Positions 1 through 7,434 of a stretch of 10,413 nucleotides of DNA are shown here, piece after piece (positions within the stretch are counted from its first letter, which is position 1; the number at the start of each line of letters is the position of its first letter). The notes below the pieces were generated by a model. The model was not told the origin of the DNA. It saw only the letters and a program-made list of their open reading frames with translations, and did no database searches. Source of the DNA: Candidatus Aminicenantota bacterium (lineage in GTDB: Bacteria; Acidobacteriota; Aminicenantia; UBA2199); assembly GCA_030639705.1 (NCBI GenBank), contig DAOWKX010000092.1:1-10413 (forward strand). Reading direction: 5' to 3'. The translations under genes and the position numbers were made by a program.

Positions 1-222
1 GAAAAGAGACTTTGCAGTATTCATTTCAGTGAGATGGCTCCTTATTACATTATGAGATATGGTTTTTATGAAGGGCATACGGATTACCGGGCCGATCCGA
101 TTGCCATAGCTTTTATTTTTGGCTTAAAAAGTTTGAAAGAAATCGACAATATATTTCAAGGCAAGCTGTATACAACCTTATCAAATCATTTTGTCCTAAC
201 AGTCAAAAAAAATAAATTGTAA
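1..222 (+). CDS. 3' end of an unrecognised gene (partial)
   Basis: The reading frame is open from the first base to a TAA at 220-222, so only the last 73 residues of a longer protein are present. The first Met inside the window (34-36) has no Shine-Dalgarno in front of it and is probably internal. The tail is mixed aromatic and charged, with a stretch reading YGFYEGHTDYRADPIAIAF followed by an amphipathic segment and a basic end (KKNKL). The motif looks like a conserved C-terminal domain rather than random sequence, but I cannot name the family and assign no function. No signal peptide or membrane segment can be judged from this fragment. A probable terminator 25 bp downstream suggests it is the last gene of a + strand transcript that began outside the window. 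Confidence 0.6.
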   Translation, partial: EKRLCSIHFSEMAPYYIMRYGFYEGHTDYRADPIAIAFIFGLKSLKEIDNIFQGKLYTTLSNHFVLTVKKNKL

Positions 223-246
223 CTCATACACTTATCTCTTCCTGCT

Positions 247-283
247 AACTGAATTGATGCATTATTCAGTTATCCATTTTTTT
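247..283 (+). terminator. probable Rho-independent terminator
   Basis: A perfect 8-bp inverted repeat (AACTGAAT at 247-254, ATTCAGTT at 264-271) encloses a 9-nt loop. Five bases later comes a run of seven T (277-283). The stem is AT-rich and the T run is slightly offset, so strength is uncertain. Its place just after the stop codon of the partial gene fits a terminator. Confidence 0.5.
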
Positions 284-420
284 GTGGAAAATGATCTATC
301 TCTGATATAGTTAAAGGCCTAAGAAATCTCAGGTTTTTATCATTTTAAATATATTGAATGAATATTATGTGATAAAATATTTATTAAATACATTATGCCA
401 TTCTCTGTCATGAATGGGGT

Positions 421-425
421 AGGTG
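421..425 (+). promoter_or_regulatory. ribosome binding site that sets the hydrolase start
   Basis: AGGTG, within GGGGTAGGTG at 416-425, sits 5 nt before the ATG at 431. The upstream in-frame ATG at 395 has only AT-rich sequence before it. This favours 431 as the true start. Confidence 0.6.
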
Positions 426-430
426 AAAAA

Positions 431-1279
431 ATGCTAAAATTAACGGTCCTGGTTGACAATAATACACTGACACAAATTGATGCGGATTTCCGTGGAGAAC
501 CCGGTTTAAGTTTTTTTATTGAAGCTGAGCAAAAGAAGATACTATTTGATACCGGATATTCTGATTTATTCATAAAAAATGCCCAAAAAATGCATATCGA
601 TTTACAGCACATTCATAATATTGTCTTATCTCACGGTCATTATGATCATACCTGGGGGCTTATTTCTTTGATTCAACTGTATTTTTGCTGGGCTATGCAG
701 GGTTTCAAGGTGAAACACCCGACACTTCTATCACATCCTGATGTATTTTTATCCAAAACCAAAAATAAAAGGTGGCAAATTGGATCATTGATTAATCAGG
801 ATGAAATTTCGAAGTGGATAAAAATAAAGTTAAGCAAATCTCCGGTATGGATTACAAAAAGGATGGTTTATCTCGGAGAAATACCGAAAAAAAATGATTT
901 CGAAGGATTGAAATCAATTGGAAAAGTGAAAAAGGGGAATGGCTGGATAGATGACTACTTGCTCGAAGATTCTGCTTTGGCCTGCAAAACAAAAAAGGGA
1001 CTTGTTATTATAACCGGCTGTTCACATGCAGGGATCTGTAATATCATCGAGTATGCAAAAATGGTATGTCGGGAAAGTCGAATTATCGACATCATCGGGG
1101 GATTTCATTTACAAAATCCTTCAAAAAAGCAACTCAAAGAGACTTTAGATTATCTTGAAAAACTAAACTCCCCGGTCATACATGCCTGTCATTGTACAGA
1201 TTTTCATTCTAAGATAGCTCTTTCCAAAGTGGCAAAAATAGAGGAAGTTGGCGTGGGACTGATACTTAAATATGAATAA
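431..1279 (+). CDS. metallo-beta-lactamase-fold hydrolase, dihydropterin/aminobenzene-phosphate-synthase-like
   Basis: This is a 282-residue cytoplasmic protein with the full metal-binding set of the metallo-beta-lactamase fold. It shows SHGHYDHT (HxHxDH at residues 68-73), TGCSHAG (His199), GGFHL (His226) and a C-terminal HACHCTD (251-257). The opening LTVLVDNNT and the stretch LEDSALACKTKKGLVIITG before TGCSHAG are typical of the COG1237 group, annotated as 7,8-dihydropterin-6-methyl-4-(ribofuranosyl)-aminobenzene-5'-phosphate synthase-like. That name comes from an archaeal methanopterin enzyme and is a family label only; the bacterial substrate is unknown. There is no signal peptide. I start it at 431 because of the ribosome binding site and because residues before MLKLTVL would be unlike the family; an in-frame ATG at 395 would add 12 residues. 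The next gene begins 22 bp after its stop, so the two are probably cotranscribed. Confidence 0.85.
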   Translation: MLKLTVLVDNNTLTQIDADFRGEPGLSFFIEAEQKKILFDTGYSDLFIKNAQKMHIDLQHIHNIVLSHGHYDHTWGLISLIQLYFCWAMQGFKVKHPTLLSHPDVFLSKTKNKRWQIGSLINQDEISKWIKIKLSKSPVWITKRMVYLGEIPKKNDFEGLKSIGKVKKGNGWIDDYLLEDSALACKTKKGLVIITGCSHAGICNIIEYAKMVCRESRIIDIIGGFHLQNPSKKQLKETLDYLEKLNSPVIHACHCTDFHSKIALSKVAKIEEVGVGLILKYE

Positions 1280-1301
1280 TATGATAGAAGGGTGATTTAA
1301 A

Positions 1302-3284
1302 ATGAAAAAAATTTTTATTCCTGAACATATCCGGTTTTTGGTTGCGGTGTATCTGACCGGTTTGGCATTCTTCACTTTTTTCAGATTGATTCTTTTTCTC
1401 ACCAACCTTGATCAGATGTCATCTCTTCCGGAATATCGAATCAGTCTCCTGTTAAAGGCTTTCCTGATGGGCTTCCGCTTTGATACTGTTGTCTCCTGTT
1501 ATATCCTGTTGGTTCCCTTTCTGGTACTGAGTGCTGCTTCATTTGTTAATGGACTTGATCTGTCCCGATTAATAAAATGGGTATCTCTTTATCTCGGTCT
1601 TTCTTATTCAATTGGTTTTTGTATTTGCTCGGTTGATATTCCCTTCTTCAATCATTTTTATGCCCGCATTTCAACTGCGGTTTTCAGCTGGATGAACTCC
1701 CCTGGCTTCATGTTTAAACTGGTGTTTCAGGAGATCCGCTACTGGATATTCATTATTCCCTTTATCCTGAGTGTTATCTCATTCTGGTTGTTGTTAAACC
1801 GCATCAGAAAAAAGATTCGAGGGTTAAACACAGCTGTTCCAATTTCAAAAAAGCTTTATTTTTACTTAAATCGCTCTGTTTTTTTTATCATTTTTTCAGT
1901 AATTTTGTTTGCAGGTATCAGGGGTCGCCTGGCGGTGAAATCACCTATCAGAGTGGGAACTGCCTATTTTTCCAGTTACGCCTTCCCAAATCAGCTGGGA
2001 TTGAATCCGGTTTTTACCCTGATGAGAAGTCTGCTGGATGATTTGGCTCATGAGACACCTCAATTGCAAATGATGGCCGATGAAAGGGCCATTAAACTGG
2101 TTAAGGAATATTTGAATATACCGAATAAAACTGACTATCCGTCTCCCATTGCCCGGGAGGTAATCACCACCGGTACTCCCCTTGGGGTCAATGTTGTCCT
2201 GGTTATCATGGAGAGCATGTCTGCTGAATTCATGTCCCGGTACGGTAATCCGCACGGATTAACACCCTTTCTCGATCGACTGGCCCGTTTGTCCTATACC
2301 TTTGATAATATATACACATCCGGAACCCATACCTATAGCGGGATATATTCCACTCTCTTTTCTTTCCCGGTGCTGATGCGCAAAAATCCTCTGAAGCAGG
2401 TCTCTATGTTGGCCTTCAATGGTCTTTCCAACACCCTGAAACGCCAGGGGTACCAGACCATCTATTTTACCACTCATGATGATCAGTTTGACAATATCGG
2501 TGGCTTTTTAAGGGCCAATGGATTTCAACGAATTATTTCTGAAAAAGATTATCCCTCCGCCAGGGTGTTAAGCACCCTGGGTGTTCCGGATGATTATATG
2601 TTTGAAGTAGCTATTCCTCTCATTAACCGTTTAAATGACAATAATCACCCATTTTTGGCTGTATTCCTGACTGCCAGTAATCACACGCCCTATATTGTTC
2701 CGGAAAACATAGCCTTTAAACCCCGAAGTCATAAAATGAAATACAGGGTTGTGGAATATTCAGACTGGGCGCTGGGAAAATTCATGGAACTGGCTGCACA
2801 TCAAAAATGGTTTGGAAATACACTGTTTGTGTTTGTGGCAGACAGCGGAACCTATATAAAAAGTCGCTATGATATGCCCCTGTGTTTTTTCCATACCCCT
2901 TTGATTATCTATGGTCCAGGATTGCTGAAAAAACCCCGGATTATAAAAAAAATTGGCGGTCAGATTGACATTTTTCCTACCATTATGGGAATTTTAAACA
3001 TTTCCTATATAAACAATACCTTGGGAATTGACTTATTAAAAGAAAACCGGCCCTATATCTATTTTTGCGGAGATGATAAAATGGGATGTTTGAATCATGA
3101 CTATTTCCTGGTAATGCGAAACAACGGTCATCAATCCTTGTATCATTACCGCGATCTGGACAACCGGGATTACCTACAGATAAATAAGGGGTTGGCATCC
3201 AGAATGAAATCCTATTGTGGATCAATGCTTCAAACTACCCAATGGATGATCCGGAATCAAAAAGTAGGATTTCATTTTCATTGA
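1302..3284 (+). CDS. membrane-anchored LTA-synthase-like phosphatase/sulfatase-superfamily protein
   Basis: The protein has 660 residues, the usual layout and length of LtaS-type proteins (COG1368). A membrane N-terminus has about five hydrophobic segments (roughly residues 10-35, 62-82, 92-112, 145-166 and 190-207). A sulfatase/alkaline-phosphatase-fold domain outside the membrane covers about 295-600. Visible active-site landmarks are VLVIMESMS (metal ligand Glu304), SGTHTYSGIYST (probable nucleophile Thr344), LTASNHTPY (His461) and VADSGTY (Asp514). In this family the last Asp is normally followed by a metal-binding His; here residue 515 is Ser. Family members move phosphoglycerol or phosphoethanolamine-type groups onto envelope glycans or lipids. 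In a diderm a periplasmic glycan or lipid substrate is more likely than lipoteichoic acid, but that is inference. An AGAAGGGTG Shine-Dalgarno precedes the ATG, and a hydrolase gene lies 22 bp upstream. Confidence 0.85.
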   Translation: MKKIFIPEHIRFLVAVYLTGLAFFTFFRLILFLTNLDQMSSLPEYRISLLLKAFLMGFRFDTVVSCYILLVPFLVLSAASFVNGLDLSRLIKWVSLYLGLSYSIGFCICSVDIPFFNHFYARISTAVFSWMNSPGFMFKLVFQEIRYWIFIIPFILSVISFWLLLNRIRKKIRGLNTAVPISKKLYFYLNRSVFFIIFSVILFAGIRGRLAVKSPIRVGTAYFSSYAFPNQLGLNPVFTLMRSLLDDLAHETPQLQMMADERAIKLVKEYLNIPNKTDYPSPIAREVITTGTPLGVNVVLVIMESMSAEFMSRYGNPHGLTPFLDRLARLSYTFDNIYTSGTHTYSGIYSTLFSFPVLMRKNPLKQVSMLAFNGLSNTLKRQGYQTIYFTTHDDQFDNIGGFLRANGFQRIISEKDYPSARVLSTLGVPDDYMFEVAIPLINRLNDNNHPFLAVFLTASNHTPYIVPENIAFKPRSHKMKYRVVEYSDWALGKFMELAAHQKWFGNTLFVFVADSGTYIKSRYDMPLCFFHTPLIIYGPGLLKKPRIIKKIGGQIDIFPTIMGILNISYINNTLGIDLLKENRPYIYFCGDDKMGCLNHDYFLVMRNNGHQSLYHYRDLDNRDYLQINKGLASRMKSYCGSMLQTTQWMIRNQKVGFHFH

Positions 3285-3329
3285 TCAGCTGAATATCGGG
3301 GATACAGCGGTTTCAATATCACAGAAAAG

Positions 3330-3358
3330 TTGGCTATTCAGGGTTTTTTTGTTACAAT
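3330..3358 (+). promoter_or_regulatory. sigma70-type promoter candidate for prc
   Basis: TTGGCT (3330-3335) and TACAAT (3353-3358) are separated by exactly 17 nt, a good match to -35 and -10 boxes. They lie in the 119-bp gap before prc, about 45 bp upstream of its ATG. This suggests prc has its own promoter even if the upstream pair reads through. Confidence 0.5.
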
Positions 3359-3403
3359 ACCAAAATAGTAACGTTTCACCAGATAAAGAAGGATGAAATT
3401 AAC

Positions 3404-5536
3404 ATGAAAATAAGTTTGAGGCTATTCATTGCTGGATCGGTGGCAGCAACCCTGTTTCTCAATGCCAGTGATCTGAACCGGGAAAGATTTTTATCCCAGC
3501 TCATTCATCAGAGCCTGGAGAATCTTCATTACAGCGAGAAAAAAATCAATGATGATTTTTCTGCCCGGGGATTTAAAGAATATGTGGAGTTCCTGGATTA
3601 TTCAAAGCGATATTTTCTTCAGTCGGATATCGATGAATTCAAGCAGTATATCAATAAAATCGATGATGAATTGATGGAAGGACGAACTGATTTGATGAGG
3701 CTGGCCAGTAATCGGATTCAGCAGCGTATCAGTGAGGTGATGAATTTTTATGAAGATATCCTTTCCAAACCCTTTGATTTTTCCAGACAGGAATTTATTG
3801 AACTTGATGGTGATAAAAGATGCTACTGTATAAATCAACTGGAGTTAAAAGAGTACTGGCGGAAAATTTTAAAATACCATTGTTTGATAAACTATGCCAA
3901 TCTATTGCGGGCCAAGGATAAGAATGATGCCGATCAAAAACTGGAAAAACAGGCCAGAAAAGCTGTTCTGAAAAGTTATAAATCCATTTTCCACAACCAG
4001 CTTCAAGCCCATAAGAATGATGCGGCGCAGCTTTATTTTAATGCTCTGGTTCAGGTATTTGATCCACACTCCAATTATTTGCCCCCCAAGGAAAAGGAGG
4101 ATTTTGATATTGAGATGACCGGACAATTTGAAGGTATCGGGGCGTTACTTCGGGAGGAAGATGGATTTGTGAAAGTTGTTCGGATTATCCCGGGTGGCCC
4201 TTCCTGGAGGCAGAAACAGCTTCAACCGGGGGATTTAATTTTAAAGGTCGCTCAGGGCGATGAAGAGCCTGTGGATATTGTGGGTATGCGGGTTGTGGAT
4301 GCGGTAAAGTTGATTCGGGGGAAAAAGGGAAGCCTGGTTCGACTGACCTTGAAGAAACCAGATGAACAAATTGTAACCATACCAATTGTCCGTGATGTGG
4401 TGATTGTGGAAGAATCCTTTGCCAAGTCTGCTTTTCTCTCAAGCAAGAAGATTGATAAAACCTTTGGATATATTTATTTGCCCCGCTTTTACCGTGATTT
4501 TTCCCGGCCTGATGGCAGAAATGCAACCGATGATGTTCGAAAAATAGTTGATCAGTTTAACCGTAAAAAGGTAGACGGTCTAATCCTGGACCTGAGAAAC
4601 AACAGTGGAGGCTCTCTGATTGATGCTATCAATATTTCAGGTCTTTTCATTTCCAGAGGTCCAATTGTTCAGGTGAAAAACCGGCGAAAAGGTATTCGGG
4701 TATTGCGAGATCGGGATAAAAAAATTGACTTTAAAGGACCCATGGTGGTTTTAATCAATGCCTTGAGTGCCTCTGCATCAGAAATTTTAGCTGCCGCCCT
4801 TCAAGATTACCGGAGAGCGATAATCGTGGGAGGGAACCATTCCTATGGAAAAGGAACGGTTCAAATCATGATTGACCTGGATCGTTATCTTGCCAGTGTT
4901 TCTGAGGAAAAAGATAAGATCGATCAGAATTCCCTGGGGGCCCTGAAATTAACAGTACAAAAATTTTACCGGATTACAGGATCTTCCAATCAGTTTAAAG
5001 GAGTCGTTCCGGATATTATTCTTCCGGACCGCTATGATTATCTTAAGATCGGAGAGAAGTACCTGGACCATTCGTTGGAATGGGATACGATACCGCCCAT
5101 TTCTTTTTCTTTATGGGACAATCACCGGTTCATGATTCCCGAAATGGTTATAAACAGTCAAAAACGGGTAAAGAAAAATCCTTATTTCAAACGGCTGAAA
5201 GAATATTTACAGCGGTTGAAAAAAAGCAGTGACAAAACCCTGAAAAGTCTGAATTTCAAAATCTTTTTTCAGGAGCAGCAAACCCTATTAAGAGAACAAA
5301 AGAAGATCGAGCAATTTCAAAAAATAATTCATCATATTTCTGTTCGCTCGAAAGATGATACCGATGAAACAGCAATGGTTTCTTCAGATGAAAAAGAAGC
5401 CGAGCAGCAGAAGATCGCAGCTGAAATCAAACGCGACCGTTTTCAGCAATTAAGAAAAGATGCTCATCTGGAAGAAGCCATGATGGTATTGGCAGATCTC
5501 ATCGAAATTCAGAAAAAAACCGGAATCAATCCTTAA
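3404..5536 (+). CDS. prc: tail-specific (C-terminal processing) periplasmic protease, peptidase family S41A
   Basis: The protein has 710 residues, close to the length of E. coli Prc/Tsp. Residues 1-22 look like a signal peptide (basic start, hydrophobic core, ending near NASD). A helical N-terminal region typical of Prc runs to about 220 and contains FDPHSNYLPP. A PDZ domain spans about 236-325 (EGIGALL, IIPGGPS, QPGDLIL). The S41 core follows, with YIYLPRFY, LDLRNNSGGS and SASASEI. By family alignment Ser457 is the nucleophile and Lys483 in SYGKGTVQ the general base, so the catalytic dyad is intact. After GVVPDIILPDRYD comes a lysine- and glutamine-rich helical C-terminal domain, as in long Prc proteins. 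It would degrade or trim periplasmic proteins with exposed hydrophobic C-termini, including some peptidoglycan-related enzymes. An AGAAGG ribosome binding site lies 11 nt before the ATG. The stop codon falls inside the left end of the palindromic element. Confidence 0.93.
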   Translation: MKISLRLFIAGSVAATLFLNASDLNRERFLSQLIHQSLENLHYSEKKINDDFSARGFKEYVEFLDYSKRYFLQSDIDEFKQYINKIDDELMEGRTDLMRLASNRIQQRISEVMNFYEDILSKPFDFSRQEFIELDGDKRCYCINQLELKEYWRKILKYHCLINYANLLRAKDKNDADQKLEKQARKAVLKSYKSIFHNQLQAHKNDAAQLYFNALVQVFDPHSNYLPPKEKEDFDIEMTGQFEGIGALLREEDGFVKVVRIIPGGPSWRQKQLQPGDLILKVAQGDEEPVDIVGMRVVDAVKLIRGKKGSLVRLTLKKPDEQIVTIPIVRDVVIVEESFAKSAFLSSKKIDKTFGYIYLPRFYRDFSRPDGRNATDDVRKIVDQFNRKKVDGLILDLRNNSGGSLIDAINISGLFISRGPIVQVKNRRKGIRVLRDRDKKIDFKGPMVVLINALSASASEILAAALQDYRRAIIVGGNHSYGKGTVQIMIDLDRYLASVSEEKDKIDQNSLGALKLTVQKFYRITGSSNQFKGVVPDIILPDRYDYLKIGEKYLDHSLEWDTIPPISFSLWDNHRFMIPEMVINSQKRVKKNPYFKRLKEYLQRLKKSSDKTLKSLNFKIFFQEQQTLLREQKKIEQFQKIIHHISVRSKDDTDETAMVSSDEKEAEQQKIAAEIKRDRFQQLRKDAHLEEAMMVLADLIEIQKKTGINP

Positions 5537-5715
5537 CCCCCATTTCTCACCAGCAATCTACTGCAATGGCAAATATACCCATGTCAACTTCGTTATGTTC
5601 AATCGGCTTTCTTGACGTATTATCAAATACGCCTGCAAAAGCCTCAATCGCATGCCTTGTATCTATGGACATCTTTGCCATTTCGTAACAATTCCCGGTG
5701 AGAAATGCGGGTTAA
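5533..5715. repeat. 183-bp quasi-palindromic element with TTAA-ended terminal inverted repeats
   Basis: The terminal 19 bp at 5533-5551 and 5697-5715 are inverted repeats with one mismatch (TTAACCC[C/G]CATTTCTCACC). Weaker symmetry continues inward: ATGGCAAA occurs at 5566-5573 on the + strand and at 5681-5674 on the - strand, each about 33 bp from its own end, followed in both arms by AT and CCAT blocks. GGCTTT also recurs in both arms. The exact centre is a perfect small hairpin, CGTATT-ATCA-AATACG (5616-5631). The stop codons of prc and of the convergent permease gene both lie in the TTAA ends. It could be a MITE-like insertion at a TTAA target, or a large bidirectional hairpin between convergent genes. 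On the + strand ATTTTTT follows at 5718-5724, so it may also terminate prc transcripts. No transposase is encoded. Confidence 0.7.
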
Positions 5716-6686
5716 CCATTTTTTCTGAGATTGGTGATCAGCACAAAGAGGAAGAAGGGGGCTCCCATTAATGAGGTGATAATTCCCACGGGAATTTCTG
5801 CAGGTGGTATCAGTGTGCGAGCCAAAAAATCAGTCAATGTTAGCAGCAGTCCTCCTGAAATAATGGTAAAACCAAGCATTGACTTGAAGTCTCTTTTAAA
5901 TAGGAGTCTGGCAGTGTGGGGGACAATCAGTCCGATAAACCCGATGGGACCGACAAAAGAAACCAGAATCCCGATCATAAAAGACACAGCAACAAAAATA
6001 ATGATTCTGAATTTTCGGATATCCAATCCTTTTGAATAGGCAAATTCTTCTCCGGCGGATGCGATGAGCAACTCATTTTTTAAAAAATAGGTTCCCAGGA
6101 TGAAAAAAATATACAGGGGGAATAAAAACAATAATTCCCTGTACCCGATAGGGGTCATTCCTCCCATCAACCAGCGTAGGATGGAAATGGTCTGGGTGAA
6201 ATCAAAGAGATATTGAATCAGTACTATAAGGGATGAGAAAAGGAAATTGAGAGCCACTCCGGACATCAGCAGGGTATAGATTGAATAACTCTTTACTATT
6301 CGGGCAATTCCCAGAATCACTCCGATCGATATCAGGGCGCCTGCAAATCCCAGTATATATAGTCCGCTTAGACCCAGAAAGGTCATGGAAAGGTTTAATT
6401 TAATTCCCAGAACGATGCCGGCTGATGCACCTGATGATATACCCAGGGTATAGGGCGTGGCCAGACTGTTTTTGAATATATTCTGAAATATGAGGCCTGC
6501 CAGTGCAAGTGAGGATCCGGCTATAAATCCCAGTAATGTCCGGGGAATCCGGATCTGCCAGAAGATAAAACTGCTGTTGCTGTTTTCGAAAAGCGAGGCC
6601 AAATTTATTTTAATAATTCCGATAAAGGGGAGTAACATTACCATTGCAAGGCCAATAATCAGAAGCAGGAGATATTTTTTATTCAT
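5712..6686 (-). CDS. btuC: cobalamin ABC transporter permease, FecCD/BtuC family
   Basis: This 324-residue polytopic inner-membrane protein is full length for the FecCD/BtuC family, with alternating hydrophobic segments throughout. Family landmarks are RIPRTLLGFIAGSSLALAG (46-64), the adjoining FKNSLATPYTLGISSGASAG (71-90), the GEEFAYSKGLD region (212-222) that in this family contacts the ATPase, GPIGFIGLIVPHTARL (246-261) and IPVGIITSLMGAPFF (298-312). It would form a dimer with two copies of the ATPase and pass the substrate on from the binding protein. The family also carries iron-siderophores and haem; I favour cobalamin because of the riboswitch and BtuB-like receptor at the head of the operon. 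Its start overlaps the end of the ATPase gene by 8 bp with no clear ribosome binding site, pointing to translational coupling. The stop lies in the right arm of the palindromic element. Confidence 0.88.
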   Translation of the reverse strand: MNKKYLLLLIIGLAMVMLLPFIGIIKINLASLFENSNSSFIFWQIRIPRTLLGFIAGSSLALAGLIFQNIFKNSLATPYTLGISSGASAGIVLGIKLNLSMTFLGLSGLYILGFAGALISIGVILGIARIVKSYSIYTLLMSGVALNFLFSSLIVLIQYLFDFTQTISILRWLMGGMTPIGYRELLFLFPLYIFFILGTYFLKNELLIASAGEEFAYSKGLDIRKFRIIIFVAVSFMIGILVSFVGPIGFIGLIVPHTARLLFKRDFKSMLGFTIISGGLLLTLTDFLARTLIPPAEIPVGIITSLMGAPFFLFVLITNLRKNG

Positions 6687-7434
6687 CGATAAAAATGATT
6701 TCTCGATTTTCTAAAACCAGATGATTGAATTTAATTCCATAAGTTTTGGCCAGAATATCCCGGTCAAATACCTTATCACCGGAATAGATGATATGGCCTG
6801 ATTTTAAAGCTGCTGTTTTATTGACCATAGAGAATAAGGTTTCGATATGGTGGGATATGATGATTATGGTTTTCCCTCCCTTATTCAATGTGACAAGGTT
6901 TTTTTTCAGATTCGAAACCGCCTGGGGGTCAAGAAATGTGAATGGCTCATCCAGGAGAATGATGGATACATCCTGAATAAAAGCGGATGCCAGCAAGACT
7001 TTCTTCCTTTCACCTCCGCTAAGGGTATTGATGTCGCGATTTAGAAAGTCACCGAGTCCAAATTGTTCAACAGCCTCATTCAATATGGCGTAATCTTTTG
7101 TTGAATAATCCTTAAAAAAAGAAGTATAGGGATATCGTCCTGCTAACAGAATTTCCTTTACCGATAATGGGAGTGAAAATTCATCAAACTGGGGTAGGTA
7201 AGAGATTTTTTTTGCCATTTCTTTTCTTGATTTTTTCTTTATATTCTCGGTATCGATATGAATTTCTCCTTTATAATTGCCGATCAATCCAGTCAGGATT
7301 TTAAATAAAGTTGTTTTACCGGCTCCATTGGGACCGAAAATCAGCCAGAAATCACTCTTTTTTATTTTCAAATTAATATTATTTAATATTTTTTTGCTTT
7401 TAATCTGAAAAGACAAATTTTTTATTTCAATCAT
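6679..7434 (-). CDS. btuD: cobalamin ABC transporter ATP-binding protein, FepC/BtuD family
   Basis: This 251-residue cytoplasmic ATPase has every canonical nucleotide-binding motif: Walker A GPNGAGKTT (34-42), a Q-loop at YLPQF (Gln82), signature LSGGE (138-142), Walker B IILLDEP with Asp162 and Glu163, a D-loop at FLDP, and the switch histidine in IIISHH (His195). None is damaged. It would drive uptake through the BtuC-like permease encoded immediately downstream. Its ATG shares the ATGA of the binding-protein stop (4-bp overlap), and its own end overlaps the permease start by 8 bp. This is the tight packing expected for subunits made in fixed ratio. The sequence is notably Lys- and Ile-rich, in line with the AT-rich codon use of this half of the operon. 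Substrate assignment rests on context, since the ATPases of this family are not substrate-diagnostic. Confidence 0.9.
   Translation of the reverse strand: MIEIKNLSFQIKSKKILNNINLKIKKSDFWLIFGPNGAGKTTLFKILTGLIGNYKGEIHIDTENIKKKSRKEMAKKISYLPQFDEFSLPLSVKEILLAGRYPYTSFFKDYSTKDYAILNEAVEQFGLGDFLNRDINTLSGGERKKVLLASAFIQDVSIILLDEPFTFLDPQAVSNLKKNLVTLNKGGKTIIIISHHIETLFSMVNKTAALKSGHIIYSGDKVFDRDILAKTYGIKFNHLVLENREIIFIDE

Noticed and set aside
354..389. Promoter for the hydrolase at TTGAAT with AT-rich -10-like sequences
   Set aside because: No -10 match lies at 16-18 nt from TTGAAT. The stretch is too AT-rich to choose a hexamer with confidence.
395..430. Upstream ATG at 395 as the start of the MBL-fold hydrolase
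   Set aside because: There is no ribosome binding site before it and the 12 extra residues are unlike the family. The ATG at 431 has AGGTG at the right distance and begins the conserved LKLTVLVDN stretch.
1941..2255. Antisense ORF of 104 codons within the LTA-synthase-like gene
   Set aside because: It overlaps conserved catalytic-domain coding sequence on the other strand and has no family features.
4185..4526. Antisense ORF of 113 codons within prc
   Set aside because: It lies wholly opposite an unmistakable protease domain, has low-complexity content and no ribosome binding site, so it is a frame shadow.
5547..5681. 44-codon ORF on the - strand inside the palindromic element, starting MAKMSIDTRHAIEAF
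   Set aside because: It has no ribosome binding site, and a mirrored ORF exists on the other strand. Both follow from the palindrome's repeated ATGGCAAA, so coding is not supported without homologues or expression.
5566..5688. 40-codon ORF on the + strand inside the same element (MANIPMSTSL...)
   Set aside because: It is the mirror image of the - strand ORF, with no Shine-Dalgarno and no recognisable domain.
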